Source of the DNA: Eurosta solidaginis | Taxonomy: Eukaryota; Arthropoda; Insecta; Diptera; Tephritidae | Length of the DNA: 64,000 bases | Direction of reading: 5' to 3' | NCBI RefSeq assembly: GCF_040869045.1 | Contig: NC_090323.1 | Coordinates: 263,752,392 to 263,816,391, forward strand | Part shown: one piece after another, positions 11,231 through 22,444 of the stretch | Position numbering within the stretch: position 1 is the first letter of the stretch | Layout: each line of letters begins with the position of its first letter | Translations under genes and position numbers: made by a program | Notes under the pieces: generated by a model | What the model was told of the DNA's origin: nothing | What the model saw: only the letters and a program-made list of their open reading frames with translations | Database searches by the model: none

Positions 11231-12555
11231 ATGAATTATAAATCTGACACATAAGACTGTACGCACGTCTATCGAAATTTAGTGCTGAAACAACAACAAC
11301 ATACAATGTGAGTTGAGCAGTGTTCATCATACGGCAGCGAATATCCCGCTACCCACATACTTGGCTACAACAAACACAGCAAGAAGATGATTAGGAAATT
11401 TGTTCTTATTGTTTGTTGTTACATATATTTTTAATTTTGTTTCTACTTGACGGTACATGCTTTAAGAAAATTTTGTTTACACTTGCGGTACTTTAAATTT
11501 GTTTACCTTTTCTCCTGCTTTGTCTTTGTTCATTCATCTGTTTTAACATATCATCAGTCGAACAAGTAAATTCATTTGTGTAAGTTGTATTTGTTTATGA
11601 AATACATATGTCAATATGTAAAATATCCACCTGCTATTCTTATATTTGCCTAATGTTTGTTATTCTATTTTGTGTTTTTTTAGTCCTGATGATGGTTTCA
11701 GATTGAAACCGAAATATCGACCAATTATATAAATTATAATACCACAAAATATATGGCGTTTTATTTATCCTTGCGGCTTTGAGCTCAATAATTAACCAAA
11801 AAGTTAAAATATACTTATAGGCCTATTAACAAAACCCAAAAATTAAATAATAAATATAAATTGAACACACCATTAAACAAACAAACAGAATACAAATCTT
11901 GAACTTTAGGAAATTCCTTTGTTTCTTATTTAGTGCAATAGTTTTGCCTCCCGAGGTTGTCCGAAAATCACCCAAGAAACTATGCTTTTGCCATCAACTT
12001 TGAGAGTAATATTTGAAGAGAGAATTAAGAGCATCATACGTATTCGAAAATACGGGCAGCGAAACGAACACGTCCTTTGATTGGCCATTCGCAGAATGTT
12101 CGATATAGAAGGAAAGTCGTCACGGTTCGGTTGAGTTTTTCGTTTGGTTAGATGCACAGTTGCCACACCATGTTTTTATTTGGGGCCAAAAATTAATCAA
12201 AAAAAAGGACCAAATCTCAAAGAAATGGACCAAATTTTTGTGTTTTTTAATTCGCTTACAAAGAATTCGGCAATTCACAAATGTGTCGAATTCGTTGTAC
12301 AATCTTTAATTTCATGTTATGGTAAAGTACAATGCCACACACACTTTCATTTTAACAAAAAGTTTTCTATAAATATATGTTTGAACTAAAAACCTAAGAA
12401 GAAAACCCGCCAAAGCCAAACTAGTTCTGTTTTATTTACATAAAAATCTTATTTAAGATATTTTTAAGAATTAAGAGCTTAACACCGGTGAAAAATAATT
12501 GCTATTCAATTACTGAGATTGCTATTCAATCATTATTTTCGTTTATTGGGAAAAA
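11231..12555. other. Spacer with a possible retroelement 3' tail near 11685-11790
   Basis: Most of this stretch shows nothing recognisable. Near 11685-11735 the segments cctgatgatggtttcag and gaaaccgaaatatcg resemble the 3' untranslated motif of some LINE or Penelope-like elements (a CTGATGATGG...ccgaaa type). This is a weak, by-eye resemblance. The segment attgaacacaccattaaac occurs near 10797, 11859 and 12770. Confidence 0.3.
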
Positions 12556-12557
12556 CT

Positions 12558-12745
12558 GGAAAGAAGGAAACATTTAATGGCATATTGCGATGGTACCATT
12601 TCGAAAACCACCACGTCATCATCGTCAGGAAATTTCATAATTTTTTTTTTTTATTCCAACAGGTTTCACCGCGTATTGAAACATGGTCAAACTGCTGAAA
12701 TCACAATTGCCTAACCATTAGGCAGTTGTGTTGTATTTGCCATCC
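12558..12745 (-). mobile_element. SINE family 'C', minus strand
   Basis: Read on the minus strand there is a tRNA-like head (ctgcctaatggttaggcaat, about 12735-12700), a gtgaaacctg segment, then the shared body in reverse (gacgatgatgacgtggtgg, tttcgaaatggtaccatc). A homopolymer run near 12643-12653 interrupts it. Confidence 0.6.
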
Positions 12746-12899
12746 TTAAAATATCTTAAGTAAAGTTGAACACACCATTAAACATAAAAACATAAATATC
12801 TTGTTTTAAAATAAATGTCTGCAAAATCAGTCCTGAAAGTTAAAAAAAAATTGTTCCCAATAGCTGGATGTTCCATTTTTTTAAATTTAATTCTTTACT

Positions 12900-13255
12900 T
12901 TATGGCGGCCACCGTGGTGTGATGGTAGCGTGCTCCGCCTATCACACCGTATGCCCTGGGTTCACACCCCGGGCAAAGCACCATCAAAATTTTAGAAATA
13001 AGGTTTTTCGATTAGAAGAAAATGTTTCTAAGCGGGGTCGCCCCTCGGCAGTGTTTGACAAGCGCTCCGGGTGTATTTCTGCCATGAAAAGCTCTCAGTG
13101 AAAATTCATCTGCCTTGCAGATGCCGTTCGGAGTCGGCATAAAACATGTAGGTCCCGTCCGTCCGGGAAAAAGAGAGAAGCACGACGCAAATTGGAAGAG
13201 AAGCTCGGCCTTAGATCTCTTCGGAGCTTATCGCGCCTTACATTTTTTTTTTTTT
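12900..13255 (+). mobile_element. tRNA-derived SINE 'A', copy 2, full length with target duplication
   Basis: This is the best-preserved copy in the window. The A-box region is gtgatggtagcgtgctccgc and the B box is gggttcacaccccggg, followed by the complete family body and a T-rich tail. It is flanked by taattctttact at 12888-12899 and 13256-13267, a perfect 12-bp target-site duplication, which argues for a relatively recent insertion. Confidence 0.9.
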
Positions 13256-13479
13256 TAATTCTTTACTCTTCCGCACCAATGCACCCCACTCTTTAATTTT
13301 CCCATCTATGGCCTAGATTCAACAAGTGAGAGTTTTGAAATGTACACTTTTTTCCATATAATTTGTGTTAGAGAAAAATTCACCTTTCAAAACTCACATT
13401 TAGTGAATTTAGCTGCAGTCCCTAGATTAACCGTTGAGAAGTCTTAAAACAATATATAATGCATCCTACGGTCGACAAA

Positions 13480-15358
13480 GATAGACGGAGATCCAATAGA
13501 CACGCACATAAACACACAGCGCGTCACCAATCACCATCACCGCTAAAAAGGCAGTGGGCCCAGACGGCATAGCCATGCCGATGCTTAAAAGCCTAAGGAA
13601 AGAGGGTTTCAAATATTTAGCGCATGTCTTCAACCTGTCTCTTTCCACCTTTGCCATACCCGAGAAATGGAAAATGGCCAAGGTGGTCCCGCTACTAAAG
13701 ACTGGGAAACCAGCTAACATAAGTGAGTCGTATCGTCCGATATCTCTCCTATCGCCAATGGCAAAGACGCTTGAAGCCATTTTGCTCCCTTATTTCCAAG
13801 CAAATTTGAAGCTAGCCTCTCATCAGCATGGCTTCAGAAAACTCCATAGCACTACCACCGCACTAAATGCCATTAGCACCCAGATAAATTGCGGCTTAAA
13901 TCAATACCCCCACCATAGAACAGTACTCGTAGCGCTAGACCTAACAAAAGCTTTTGACACGGTCAACCATGGCTCGTTACTGCAAGACCTGGAAGGGTCT
14001 ACCCTTCCCCCATGTCTTAAAAGGTGGACCGCAAATTATCTGGGTGGTCGGCAGGCATCGGTGCAATTTAGAAACGAAACATCAAAACCAAGGAGAATTA
14101 AACAAGGGGTGCCACAGGGTGGTGTCCTATCTCCACTTCTTTTTAATTTCTACATATCTAAGCTACCTTCACCACCGGAAGGAGTCACAATCGTTTCCTA
14201 CGCCGATGACTGCACAATAATGGCCACAGGCCCAGGCCCAAAGATCGATGTGCTATGCAATAAAATACGCGGCTACCTCCGTGATCTCTCCAGTTTTTTC
14301 ACCTCGCGAAACCTGGCATTATCACTGACTAAATCTTCCGCGAGCTTATTTACAACATGGACGTCCCAAATGTCGACCATTTTGAACATCCACGTCGATG
14401 GCACTACGCTACCGACTGTCCTACACCCCAAAATCTTGGGTGTGACGTTTGATCAGGATCTACATTTTGGTGAGCATGCAGCCGCAATTGTTCCGAGAAT
14501 TCAGAGCCGTAACAAAATCCTCAAATCCCTCGCTGGCAGTACCTGGGGAAAAGATAAAGAAACGCTCACGTCTACATACAAAGCAATTAGCCAGCCGATT
14601 ACGTGCTACGCGTCACCCATATGGTCGCCAAGCCTAAAAATTACCCACTGGAAGAAACTACAGGCCTGCCAAAATACTGCTCTCAGAATCGCCACGGGCT
14701 GTCTTCTTATGTCCCCAGAACACCATCTGCATAATGAGGCGAGAATACTCCCCATCAGGGAGAGAAATGAGATGCTGACCAAACAGTTCCTGTTGAATAC
14801 CCAGAAACCTGAGCATCCCAACAGACATCTGATTGATGAACCAGCACCGCCTACTGGCTTAAGGAGTCATCTCCGTAAGCATTTTGAGGAAATACGGCAC
14901 CTGAGAACCCAGCCGTATGAAGCGAAAAAACACAAGCATGTCCTTGGTTAACTCCATAAACAGGCGTCGGACCTTTATGCCGGGAATTGCCCGGTGAATC
15001 CAGTACTTAAAGAAAAGTATCCAAAACTCGCGGAAGAGGAACGCATACTCCCCAGGGAAACGCGTGTCACTCTTGCTCAACTTCGTTCTGGATACTGTAA
15101 CAGGTTAAACTCTTACCTATCCAGAATCAACCCCGACATACAAAATGTATGCCCCGCTTGCAATGTGTCCCCACATGACACCAACCATCTCTTTAATTGT
15201 AATGTGGAACCAACGCCTCTAACACCCCTTTCCTTATGGTCCACTCCTGTTGAAACGGCAAGTTTCCTTGGACTCCCGTTATAGGATATTGATGACAATT
15301 TGTGATCGGTCGCGGCTATTAGGTGGGGCGAAGCATTGCTACAACAACAACAACAACA
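13480..15358 (+). pseudogene. LINE (Jockey/I superfamily-like) reverse transcriptase, 5'-truncated pseudogene
   Basis: A long frame (about 13530-14951, 465 aa from the first ATG at 13554) encodes a reverse transcriptase. Visible motifs are VGPDGIAMPML, SYRPISLLSPMAKTLE, QHGFRKLHSTTTAL, LDLTKAFDTVNH (motif A, catalytic Asp), GVPQGGVLSPLLFNFY and YADDCTIMATG (motif C, YADD catalytic pair). A single in-frame TAA at 14949 breaks the frame. The same frame continues 14952-15284 with a C-terminal Cys/His segment (CPACN...HLFNC), then meets TAG at 15282. There is no RNase H after the RT, as in Jockey-type elements. The 3' end is a (CAA)n tail at 15341-15358. The 5' end (endonuclease and ORF1) is missing. 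A second, shorter piece lies at 29830-30190 on the minus strand. Confidence 0.9.
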
Positions 15359-15359
15359 G

Positions 15360-15899
15360 AAGTCTTAAAAGTGTCAACTGTTTAGAATTGGAAATTTGTC
15401 TACGTACGAGGAATTAATTAACAATGTTATTATTAAAATTTCTGGATTCTGCTCTCCAACTGGAATAATTTGGCATAAAGCGTTTATATCAGATCTACGT
15501 CGAGCGTTTGTAACGTTATCGTTTTCAACAATGAGTTCTGCTTTACTTGCAATAACAAAAATTCCTTGGGTTAAGATACTTAGTATTCTAATTATGTAAA
15601 CTTAAACTTTTTAAATATCCAATATTTGGATATAATCATTGTACCTAAAATTACTCAAAACCTGCTTCATATTGATGATATAATATCGACAGACAAACTT
15701 TTTCTGATTGATCTAATTACTACAGGCCGGAAATATATATAAACTTTTAATGCCATAACTGATACTGAATATGACAGGTGTATATCAGAAACCTCATTAA
15801 CTTCCAGACACAAAGATAGACAATATACCCGAATGGCAGTGGGAGGCGAAAAGACACTGTCCACAATAGTCTTGGAACTCCTTGAACTCATCAATTTGT
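15360..15899. other. Spacer without recognised features
   Basis: I see no gene or repeat. A few short open frames lack domains. Confidence 0.4.
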
Positions 15900-16160
15900 G
15901 ATTCAAGGTTCGATTCGAGCTCAAGGCCAGAACAATAATTTTTTTCTAATGATAATTATTGTTATTTTTAAATTTTTCTAAATTTGAAAAATTGTATTTT
16001 ATTTTTGGAATAGCAAGTAGAAATTTTTTCAGACAACCTGTCATAGCTGCGCAGATAGATCCATTTCGAAGGGTGCTAAACCTTCATCATCAGTACGCTT
16101 TAGGCACGCTGCGCTAACCATTTAGCTATACAGCCTTGAGCTCGAATCGAACCTTGAATC
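15900..16160. repeat. 28-bp perfect inverted repeat around tRNA-like promoter sequence
   Basis: The segment at 15900-15927 (contains aaggttcgattcgagctc) is the exact reverse complement of 16133-16160 over 28 bases. Both contain a B-box-like ggttcgattcgag. Between them, on the minus strand near 16130-16100, is an A-box-like tagctaaatggttagcgc. This looks like two tRNA-derived SINE heads in opposite orientation. The body of neither is recognised. Confidence 0.5.
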
Positions 16161-16784
16161 ATTTAACAATAGGCCGATAAAAAACAAAAAACAATTGTTA
16201 AAAAACAAAAAAAACAATTCTCATCAATTTGTTTTAGGCTGTGTGCGAAACATTTAAATATCGTCATCCAAAAAAAGGAACACTTTCAAAATTTTTACAT
16301 AGGAGTTCTTTGTAAAAAATTTGACAAAAATCTATCTCGAAAAGTGTTTGATAACCCATCGAAATATATTGCACCAAAACAAGATTTTCTGATTGGCCGC
16401 TTATTTCATCAACAATTAACGAAAATTGGTTTGCTTCAAGATCCAATACTTTTCTAAACTATTTGCTAGGCGAATTGCCATTGTTCTGCTACATTTTAAT
16501 GATAGCAGTTTTTTCGTAATAAATCTATTGAGGTTAATTGAAAATTATAAGAGGGTTAATGAAGATGTGGAAAATTTTGTGTGCAGTGTTGAACAGTGAA
16601 AAAAATAAATAAAAGTACGAAAATCTTGATTACAGCCCAAAACGGACCAAATTGAATAAAAGGGACCAGCGGACCAAATAGGGTTGGAAAGAACCATTTT
16701 GGGTCAAAATGGATCAAAGTGGCTGCCGTGGTTAGATCTTAAAAATCTGTATTCAATTATTCTCTATCTTTCATGCAAACTTAC
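16161..16784. other. Possible intron sequence of the minus-strand gene
   Basis: If the exon at 16785-17136 is real, this stretch is the start of its first coding intron. I found no convincing acceptor-exon pair here. Confidence 0.3.
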
Positions 16785-17136
16785 CTCTTTTCGCTCGTTG
16801 CTGCAACTCTTGCTGCTGCTGCTGCTGCTGCTGTTGCTTTATCTGCTGTTGTTGTTCTTGTTGATTTGATTGCATTGATTCTTGTTGTTTTGACTGTACT
16901 GATTCTTCTTCTTGTTTTTTATTAGCATATACATGTACTTTACTAGATACTGGACTATTGACTATGCGCGTACTATTAATGCCGCTACCATGAATGGCGC
17001 TACTAAGTGGGCTATTCATTTTGATATGTCTGTTGTTATTGGTGTTGCTGTTCTTCTTCATATAATTGTGATTGCTATTGCCTGAGTTGACAATGCCCAA
17101 TAATAAAAGTACAAATATAAATGAAACGTGTGTCAT
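16785..17136 (-). CDS. Putative first coding exon of a secreted, Q-rich, furin-cleaved precursor
   Basis: Read on the minus strand, the ATG at 17136 has a purine at -3. The N-terminus MTHVSFIFVLLLLGIVNS has the polar, hydrophobic and small-residue regions of a signal peptide, with cleavage probably after NS. Next comes an Asn/Ser-rich stretch (KNSNTNNN) and a Gln-rich region, polyQ encoded by mixed CAA/CAG. The exon ends QQRAKR, matching the furin consensus R-X-K/R-R. One base later is a strong splice donor, GAG|GTAAGT (exon end 16785, intron from 16784, phase 1). A secreted proprotein whose mature part lies in a later exon would look like this: a peptide hormone, growth factor or Toll-ligand type. 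I could not identify the family or the downstream exons. The frame upstream of the ATG is open but has no ATG. It could still be a chance open frame through a polyQ tract. Confidence 0.55.
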
Positions 17137-17345
17137 TATGATAAATGTTTGTACAAAATTATTGCTGTGGATGATATTGAGATATTGCACCGAAGAATTC
17201 TATTATAAAAAATTGTATAACTAATTTGACTTAATACATATATTGAATTGATTTATTTCACTATTTCGTTAACATCGTTTAATAAATTTTTTTTCCAACG
17301 ATTTGATGTCTAAATTCCTTAATTTTGCATTCGTTAGTTTGACCG

Positions 17346-17500
17346 GCGCATGTGCACAGTGCGATTAACTTGAGCCGATAATAAAGGTGCGCGGGCAAAA
17401 TTACCTTTTCAGACTTTTAGTGCGCATGTGCACAGTGCGATTAACTTGAGCCGATAATAAAGGTGCGCGGGCAAAATTACCTTTTCAGACTTTTAGTGCG
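17346..17500. repeat. 76-bp tandem duplication upstream of the putative secreted-protein exon
   Basis: The unit starting gcgcatgtgcacagtgcg at 17346 is repeated without visible change from 17422, period 76. A third partial start (gcgcagctgac) follows at 17498. Each unit contains the palindromes gcgcatgtgc and tgtgcaca. The duplication lies about 210 bp upstream of the ATG at 17136, in what would be the promoter or 5' leader of that gene. Confidence 0.85.
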
Positions 17501-19242
17501 CAGCTGACGATCACAGCGACACAGGAGCGTTTTACAAGCAATCAAATGTCGCTTTAGTAATGCAACGGTAACTCAAACTTTCAAATGCACATACCAAGTT
17601 TATGCTACACAACGAATTGCTTTCATAGCTACCACGGCGTATACTTGTTATTATTTGTGTGGGTGTGTGTGTATGTTTTGTGACACTACCTGCAGCTAGG
17701 AGTCTAACTTTTAACTGTAACGAAATTTTAAATCAATAATAAACAAATATACGGAAAACTAAACTTTTTGATTATGCAACAAATACATAAACAAGTTTCG
17801 TTGACGGTCGCGCATGCGCAATGGGCGCACTGGGTTTACTTGCAAACTTTGATCTTTAACACTTTACACTTTACAGGTGTGTTATTACACTTGGTTATTT
17901 TGCTTTTTAAATTTTATTATTTGTGTCCATTTTCAGTTCATGTACCTATAACACATTCACTTTACACTCACTTTTGTTGGTGTGACGGATCATAGCGCTG
18001 ACGCGTTGTTAGTTGAATCGGCTTGGCACTCAACCGAAAAAGAAAAGTATTTCACACATTCAAACTCTTTCTTAACTCAAAAGGCTACTTCAGTAGCAGT
18101 GACAATATTTGTATGCATATGCTAATAGTGACGTTGACATTTGATAATTGCTGCAACATCAAACATCAATTTAACTTAACCTCCAGCCATCGCCTATATA
18201 AATTTGTTCAGCAATACAACAAATTAATTAATTAGTGCACTCTTAAAGCCATCAGCATCATCTCTTCATTGTTTTCGTGCATTTGTTATTGTTATTTTTT
18301 GTTTTTGTTTTTTTTTTTTTTGCAAACAAACAATGCACAATAAGTCAATGATTCGCGCTTTGTTTTTGTTCCAATAATATTACCAGCAAGTTTTAATTTT
18401 TAACAATCAAGCTGTTGATTTATTGTTGTATTTGTGATGCTGTAACAAAAATGCACTCGCTTTTGTTCAACAGATATGAAACTCCCAAAACTGACCGTTA
18501 CTAAATTACCTACACAAGTGCTCATTGGCTCTGATGGTCACTCTCAATACACTCACCCTCTTTGCATTATATGCGCTCTTAATTTTTAAGCTAACTCACT
18601 TTGTATGTAGTTTGCTCCCTCCAAACTAATTTTTCAATCAACAACTTTTTTTAAATTTTATTTTAGCCTACTCGCATTTTTACTGCCCCGATCTTTATCA
18701 TTCGCTCAAAGACTTGCGTGCTGCCAACACTTTACTCATTTGCTTCGCGTCATATTTTTATTTTTTTTTTCAAGTCAATTCGTAATTCTTTCCGCTATAC
18801 AAGTGCTGAGTTTAACGAGCAACCAACGGTCTCTCTGATTGCTTGCTTGGTTATCAACAAACTAACTTTTGGCTACACAACGGAAAGTCACTAACTGTCA
18901 ATGATTCTCTGAATTGTGCGATTGCTCTTTGTTTATAAATCGAAGCGGTTAAGAGAGTTTGAGTCTCCTGCTCAATCGATCTCTGCTGTTGGGATCTCTT
19001 TACTTAAAAGTCGTCTTAAGATTAAATTATAGCGCTTGCATTTCATTATAATTTTTGTTGTTGTATGAGAGGTTATTTCTTCCTGAACTCTATAATACAG
19101 TTTTCACACAGATACTTAATGATCTCATTTCACCTTCTAATGAAATCGTAAATTTTTTGCTTTCACACAGAAGTAACTGCTCGATTAGTATGAAGGAGAA
19201 AATGTGAAGCGAATAAAATGACAATGCTATATGACAGACAAT
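17501..19242. other. Upstream region with no recognised gene or repeat
   Basis: Apparently unique, AT-rich DNA with homopolymer T runs near 18300 and 18760. It would be the 5' flank of the minus-strand exon at 17136. I can support no specific regulatory element. Confidence 0.35.
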
Positions 19243-19426
19243 CATGGCGGAACGATACAAGGTGGCAGCATGGTGACATACCTACAAACATAAACAAATT
19301 CCATGTAATTGTAAATTCGATGGACAAATGTCAAAATCGTACTGCGCTGGTAGTTGATGTATCAAATCAAATAAAAAAGGTTACAATCAGCTGTTCGATT
19401 CGGCCACCTTGTATCGTTCCGCCATG
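19243..19426. mobile_element. Short inverted-repeat element (MITE-like), 24-bp perfect termini
   Basis: The segment at 19243-19266 (starts catggcggaacgatac) is the exact reverse complement of 19403-19426. The whole unit is 184 bp with no coding capacity. No clear target-site duplication borders it, so its ends may lie slightly elsewhere. Confidence 0.6.
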
Positions 19427-20481
19427 CAGTCAATGACATTTACTTTGAAAAATGACATTTTTAAGCACTGAACACACCAAAAACTAAGAAGCAGAAACGG
19501 AAGCGGAACGCTGCCAACAGAGTTGCATTGTGCTTTTGACTTCATTAGGCTTTCGATTAGCTACTAATGAAATAATTATAGATTCGAATTTTGTAGGGAA
19601 GATTGAGCTCAATAAGCGTCGTAATGTAGAAAACTGCCTTTATTATTCAATAAGCCGTCTGTGTGAAAACAGTATAAGGCCTTTTACCCAATTTAAAACA
19701 AACTAGTTTCTCGCTCTTGACAGTTAGACAGAATTCAGCCCATAGTATTAAGCTTATCTCACGTCCGACCGATGCCACTCTACCCACAATGCCCTCTGGA
19801 TGTATATTCAGCATCAGCTTCAACATCATTTACAAGTTGTTCCATTAACTCCTCTAATACAACAAGAGAATTCCATTCTACAGATAACAAACTCTTAACT
19901 GTGCCAAGCGTGTTCATTGCTTTATGCCGGACAAGCGTACTATTGAGGAGTATCGGTTTTTGTCAATGTACAACGTGTCCTCTCTAGTCACTTCCCATGA
20001 AGTATCACTGTAGGTCTCGCGTTAGTGGTGGTGTACTGCCCATAATGCCGAAAGCATCAGTGTTTAAATAAGGAGACAACTTGCATCAAACATACTTTCA
20101 AGAGGCTAACGCCACCCTAGGTTCCTTACAGAAGAAGTAGATGAAATGACGGGCACCTCAAGGTGTTTGAGCGTACTGGATCTATCATTTTTCAGGTCTT
20201 TTTGATTAGTTATACTCGAAGGTGCAATATATTGTGAACAACATCTAAACGAGCCTGCAGCGTTACAGACGTGGTATGTATAGGCCCGAGGTCACAGTGG
20301 TGTAGCTGAGAATTGAGCTGCCGAAGAACTACCGAGAAAGGTTTATGAGAATACCGAGTTGAAATTTCTTTCATTTGGTAAAAATTTCTAAATTCTTTGC
20401 ACCGGGCGCTATCTATCGCAATCCTTAAGAATTTTCTAAATACTTAGATCCGTGCCGGCGGACGTTGTTGGTGGTAGCAAT
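19427..20481. other. Spacer without recognised features
   Basis: I can support no gene or repeat family here. Short open frames on both strands lack domains. Confidence 0.35.
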
Positions 20482-20640
20482 TCGAAACAAGTTTTTCTAA
20501 GCGGTTTCGCCGCTCGACAGTGGTTTGACAAATAATCCGAGTATATTTGCACCATGAAAATCTTCTCAGTGATCTGCCTTGAAGGTGCGGTTCGGAGTCG
20601 GCATAAAACACGTAGCCTACCCTGCGCCGCACTGACAAGT
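20482..20640 (+). mobile_element. SINE 'A' fragment lacking the tRNA head
   Basis: It contains the body landmarks tttttctaagcgg, gctcgacagtg, atctgcctt and ttcggagtcggcataaaac, diverged and ending abruptly. The promoter head is missing, so it cannot be transcribed from its own Pol III boxes. Confidence 0.7.
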
Positions 20641-22087
20641 TCCAATTGGATCAACTATACTTTGGACAGAAGTTCTTACTCAGTAACAGTCAATCTCATT
20701 TTGCTGTAATCGATGCGGTTTGTGGAATTGATTTCATGTCGATTAGACATGCGTTCTTCCGTGCTTTTTTCACATGAGTGTTGCTTTAAACAACTCTTGG
20801 CCGCAATGTTTGAACAGCTCAGTTTCTAGCTGGAGTTTTCCGGCGCAATGAACGGATTTTCCACAGGTCGACATTCCTCATTACACCAGTTGTTTTCGCA
20901 GGCTCCTTGCAAACATGGGGCGTCCGCAGCAGCGGTATATAATGGGAAAGTAAGTGTTCTTTCTTCTCGGCTAGATGTCCGCTTCGACGCAAACTTTCCC
21001 CCAGAAACGAAAACTTGTGCATTTTCTCCTAAAAGGTAGAGTTGCGAGACTATATTTTGATGTAGCTTGGGGTATATATTTATGCTGGAACCGGATACTG
21101 TGCTTCCCGTCAAAGCCGCTGCGGTTGACGTAACAAGGCCACATGGTCGTTCTTCATAGCCCCGTCCGTTGTACTTCCTGTATGACGCCGATGTCAACCT
21201 CTGACTTCACGGGGGCATCTGTGCCTTCTTCTGTAAGTGCCCCGACATTCAGGTAAGTATATTCCCTCAAATCGTAGTCCTTTAAACGTTTGCCAAGGTC
21301 GATATCAGAAAAGAGATCCCATCCGACTATTTTTAACTAGTTTTTTCATTGATGTTTTACGTGAGCATCCCAAGACCAGCGCTCAACCCAGTTACGAGAT
21401 TTTTATTTTATACGCCTGTGAGGAAAGGCATACCTTACTTTGGGTTTATCCTGAGCCCAATAGCCGGCTGGGTTGAGCCCAATCAATTGACTGAGTACCT
21501 ACCATGCACTTCCGACCCGAAAATTCAGTTTGTATTGAGAAGATAGTCAATGCCCAGTTTTGCTGATCATATTTGAATCCCATCTGCAAGAGAGCGTAGT
21601 ACATCCTCGAGGGCATAAGTGTTCCTATAGCCCGTCGCGTCTGATTCGATAGCATCTATTCTGCCCAAAATATCCGCTTGACAATTGCTTTTGCGTCCTG
21701 GTATTTATTTTAAAGTCGTACCAAACTATTCAGGGCCGTGTATCGCTTTCCTGTACGCTTTTGAGCCCCCGATTGACCTGGCGAGAGAAGAGTCTAACCG
21801 ATAGCAACATTTTAAAATGACTCAATACTATGTATTTAAACGTAAGTTCTGTCAGACCTGCTGCTCCACCAGATATTATTAAGAAATATTTCGTAAAATA
21901 TTTACAATACTACCACCCATGGAAAGTTTTCGAATCTCAAATTCTTCGCATGCAAAAAAATTTGAACAGCGTTAAAATATGGCCTCAAAGAATTATGACA
22001 CTTGAAGGTGAGTAACGCATCAATCATCTTGCATGTGGCTATCTTTTGGCTGCTTTGTAATATGCAATAATAGTTGGGTATAATTTG
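20641..22087. other. Probable decayed repeat; similarity to 53700-53930 near 21120-21230
   Basis: No gene is recognised. Near 21120-21230 the sequence (ccgtccgttgtacttcctg, then tgacgccgatg, then cacgggggcatc) resembles 53830-53915 (ccttgtaccgtccatagcg, then tgaccctgatg, then cacaagggcatc). This suggests an old dispersed repeat. A 123-codon minus-strand frame at 20826-21197 has no known domain. Confidence 0.35.
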
Positions 22088-22444
22088 GGCGGCTGCTGTG
22101 GTGTGGTGGTAGCGTGCTCCGTCTAACACACCGAGGGTCTTGGATTCAAGTCCCGGACAAAGTAACAGCAAAAATTTAGAAACAAGCTTTTTCAATTAAA
22201 AAAAAAATAGTTTTTCTAGTAGGGGTCGCCCCGCGGAAGTGTTTTGGCAAACACACCGAGTTTATTTCAGCCAAGAACAGCTACTCATTAAAAACTCATC
22301 TGCCTTGCAGATGCCATTCGGAGTCGGCGTAAAATACGCCAATTTGTAGGAAAATTTAAAGGGAACACGACGTAAATTGGAGGAGAAGCTCGGCCTAAAT
22401 CTCGTCGGAGGTAAATCGCGCCAAGTATTTATTTTTTTTTTTTT
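22088..22444 (+). mobile_element. tRNA-derived SINE 'A', copy 4
   Basis: The A-box region is gtggtggtagcgtgctccgt. The B-box region is ggattcaagtcccgg, with one change from the consensus GGTTC. The full body follows, with a T-rich tail. Confidence 0.85.

Noticed and set aside
17137..17190. Extension of the minus-strand secreted-protein frame upstream to 17190
   Set aside because: The first codon there is GTG, not ATG. The ATG at 17136 has a good context and begins directly with a signal peptide.
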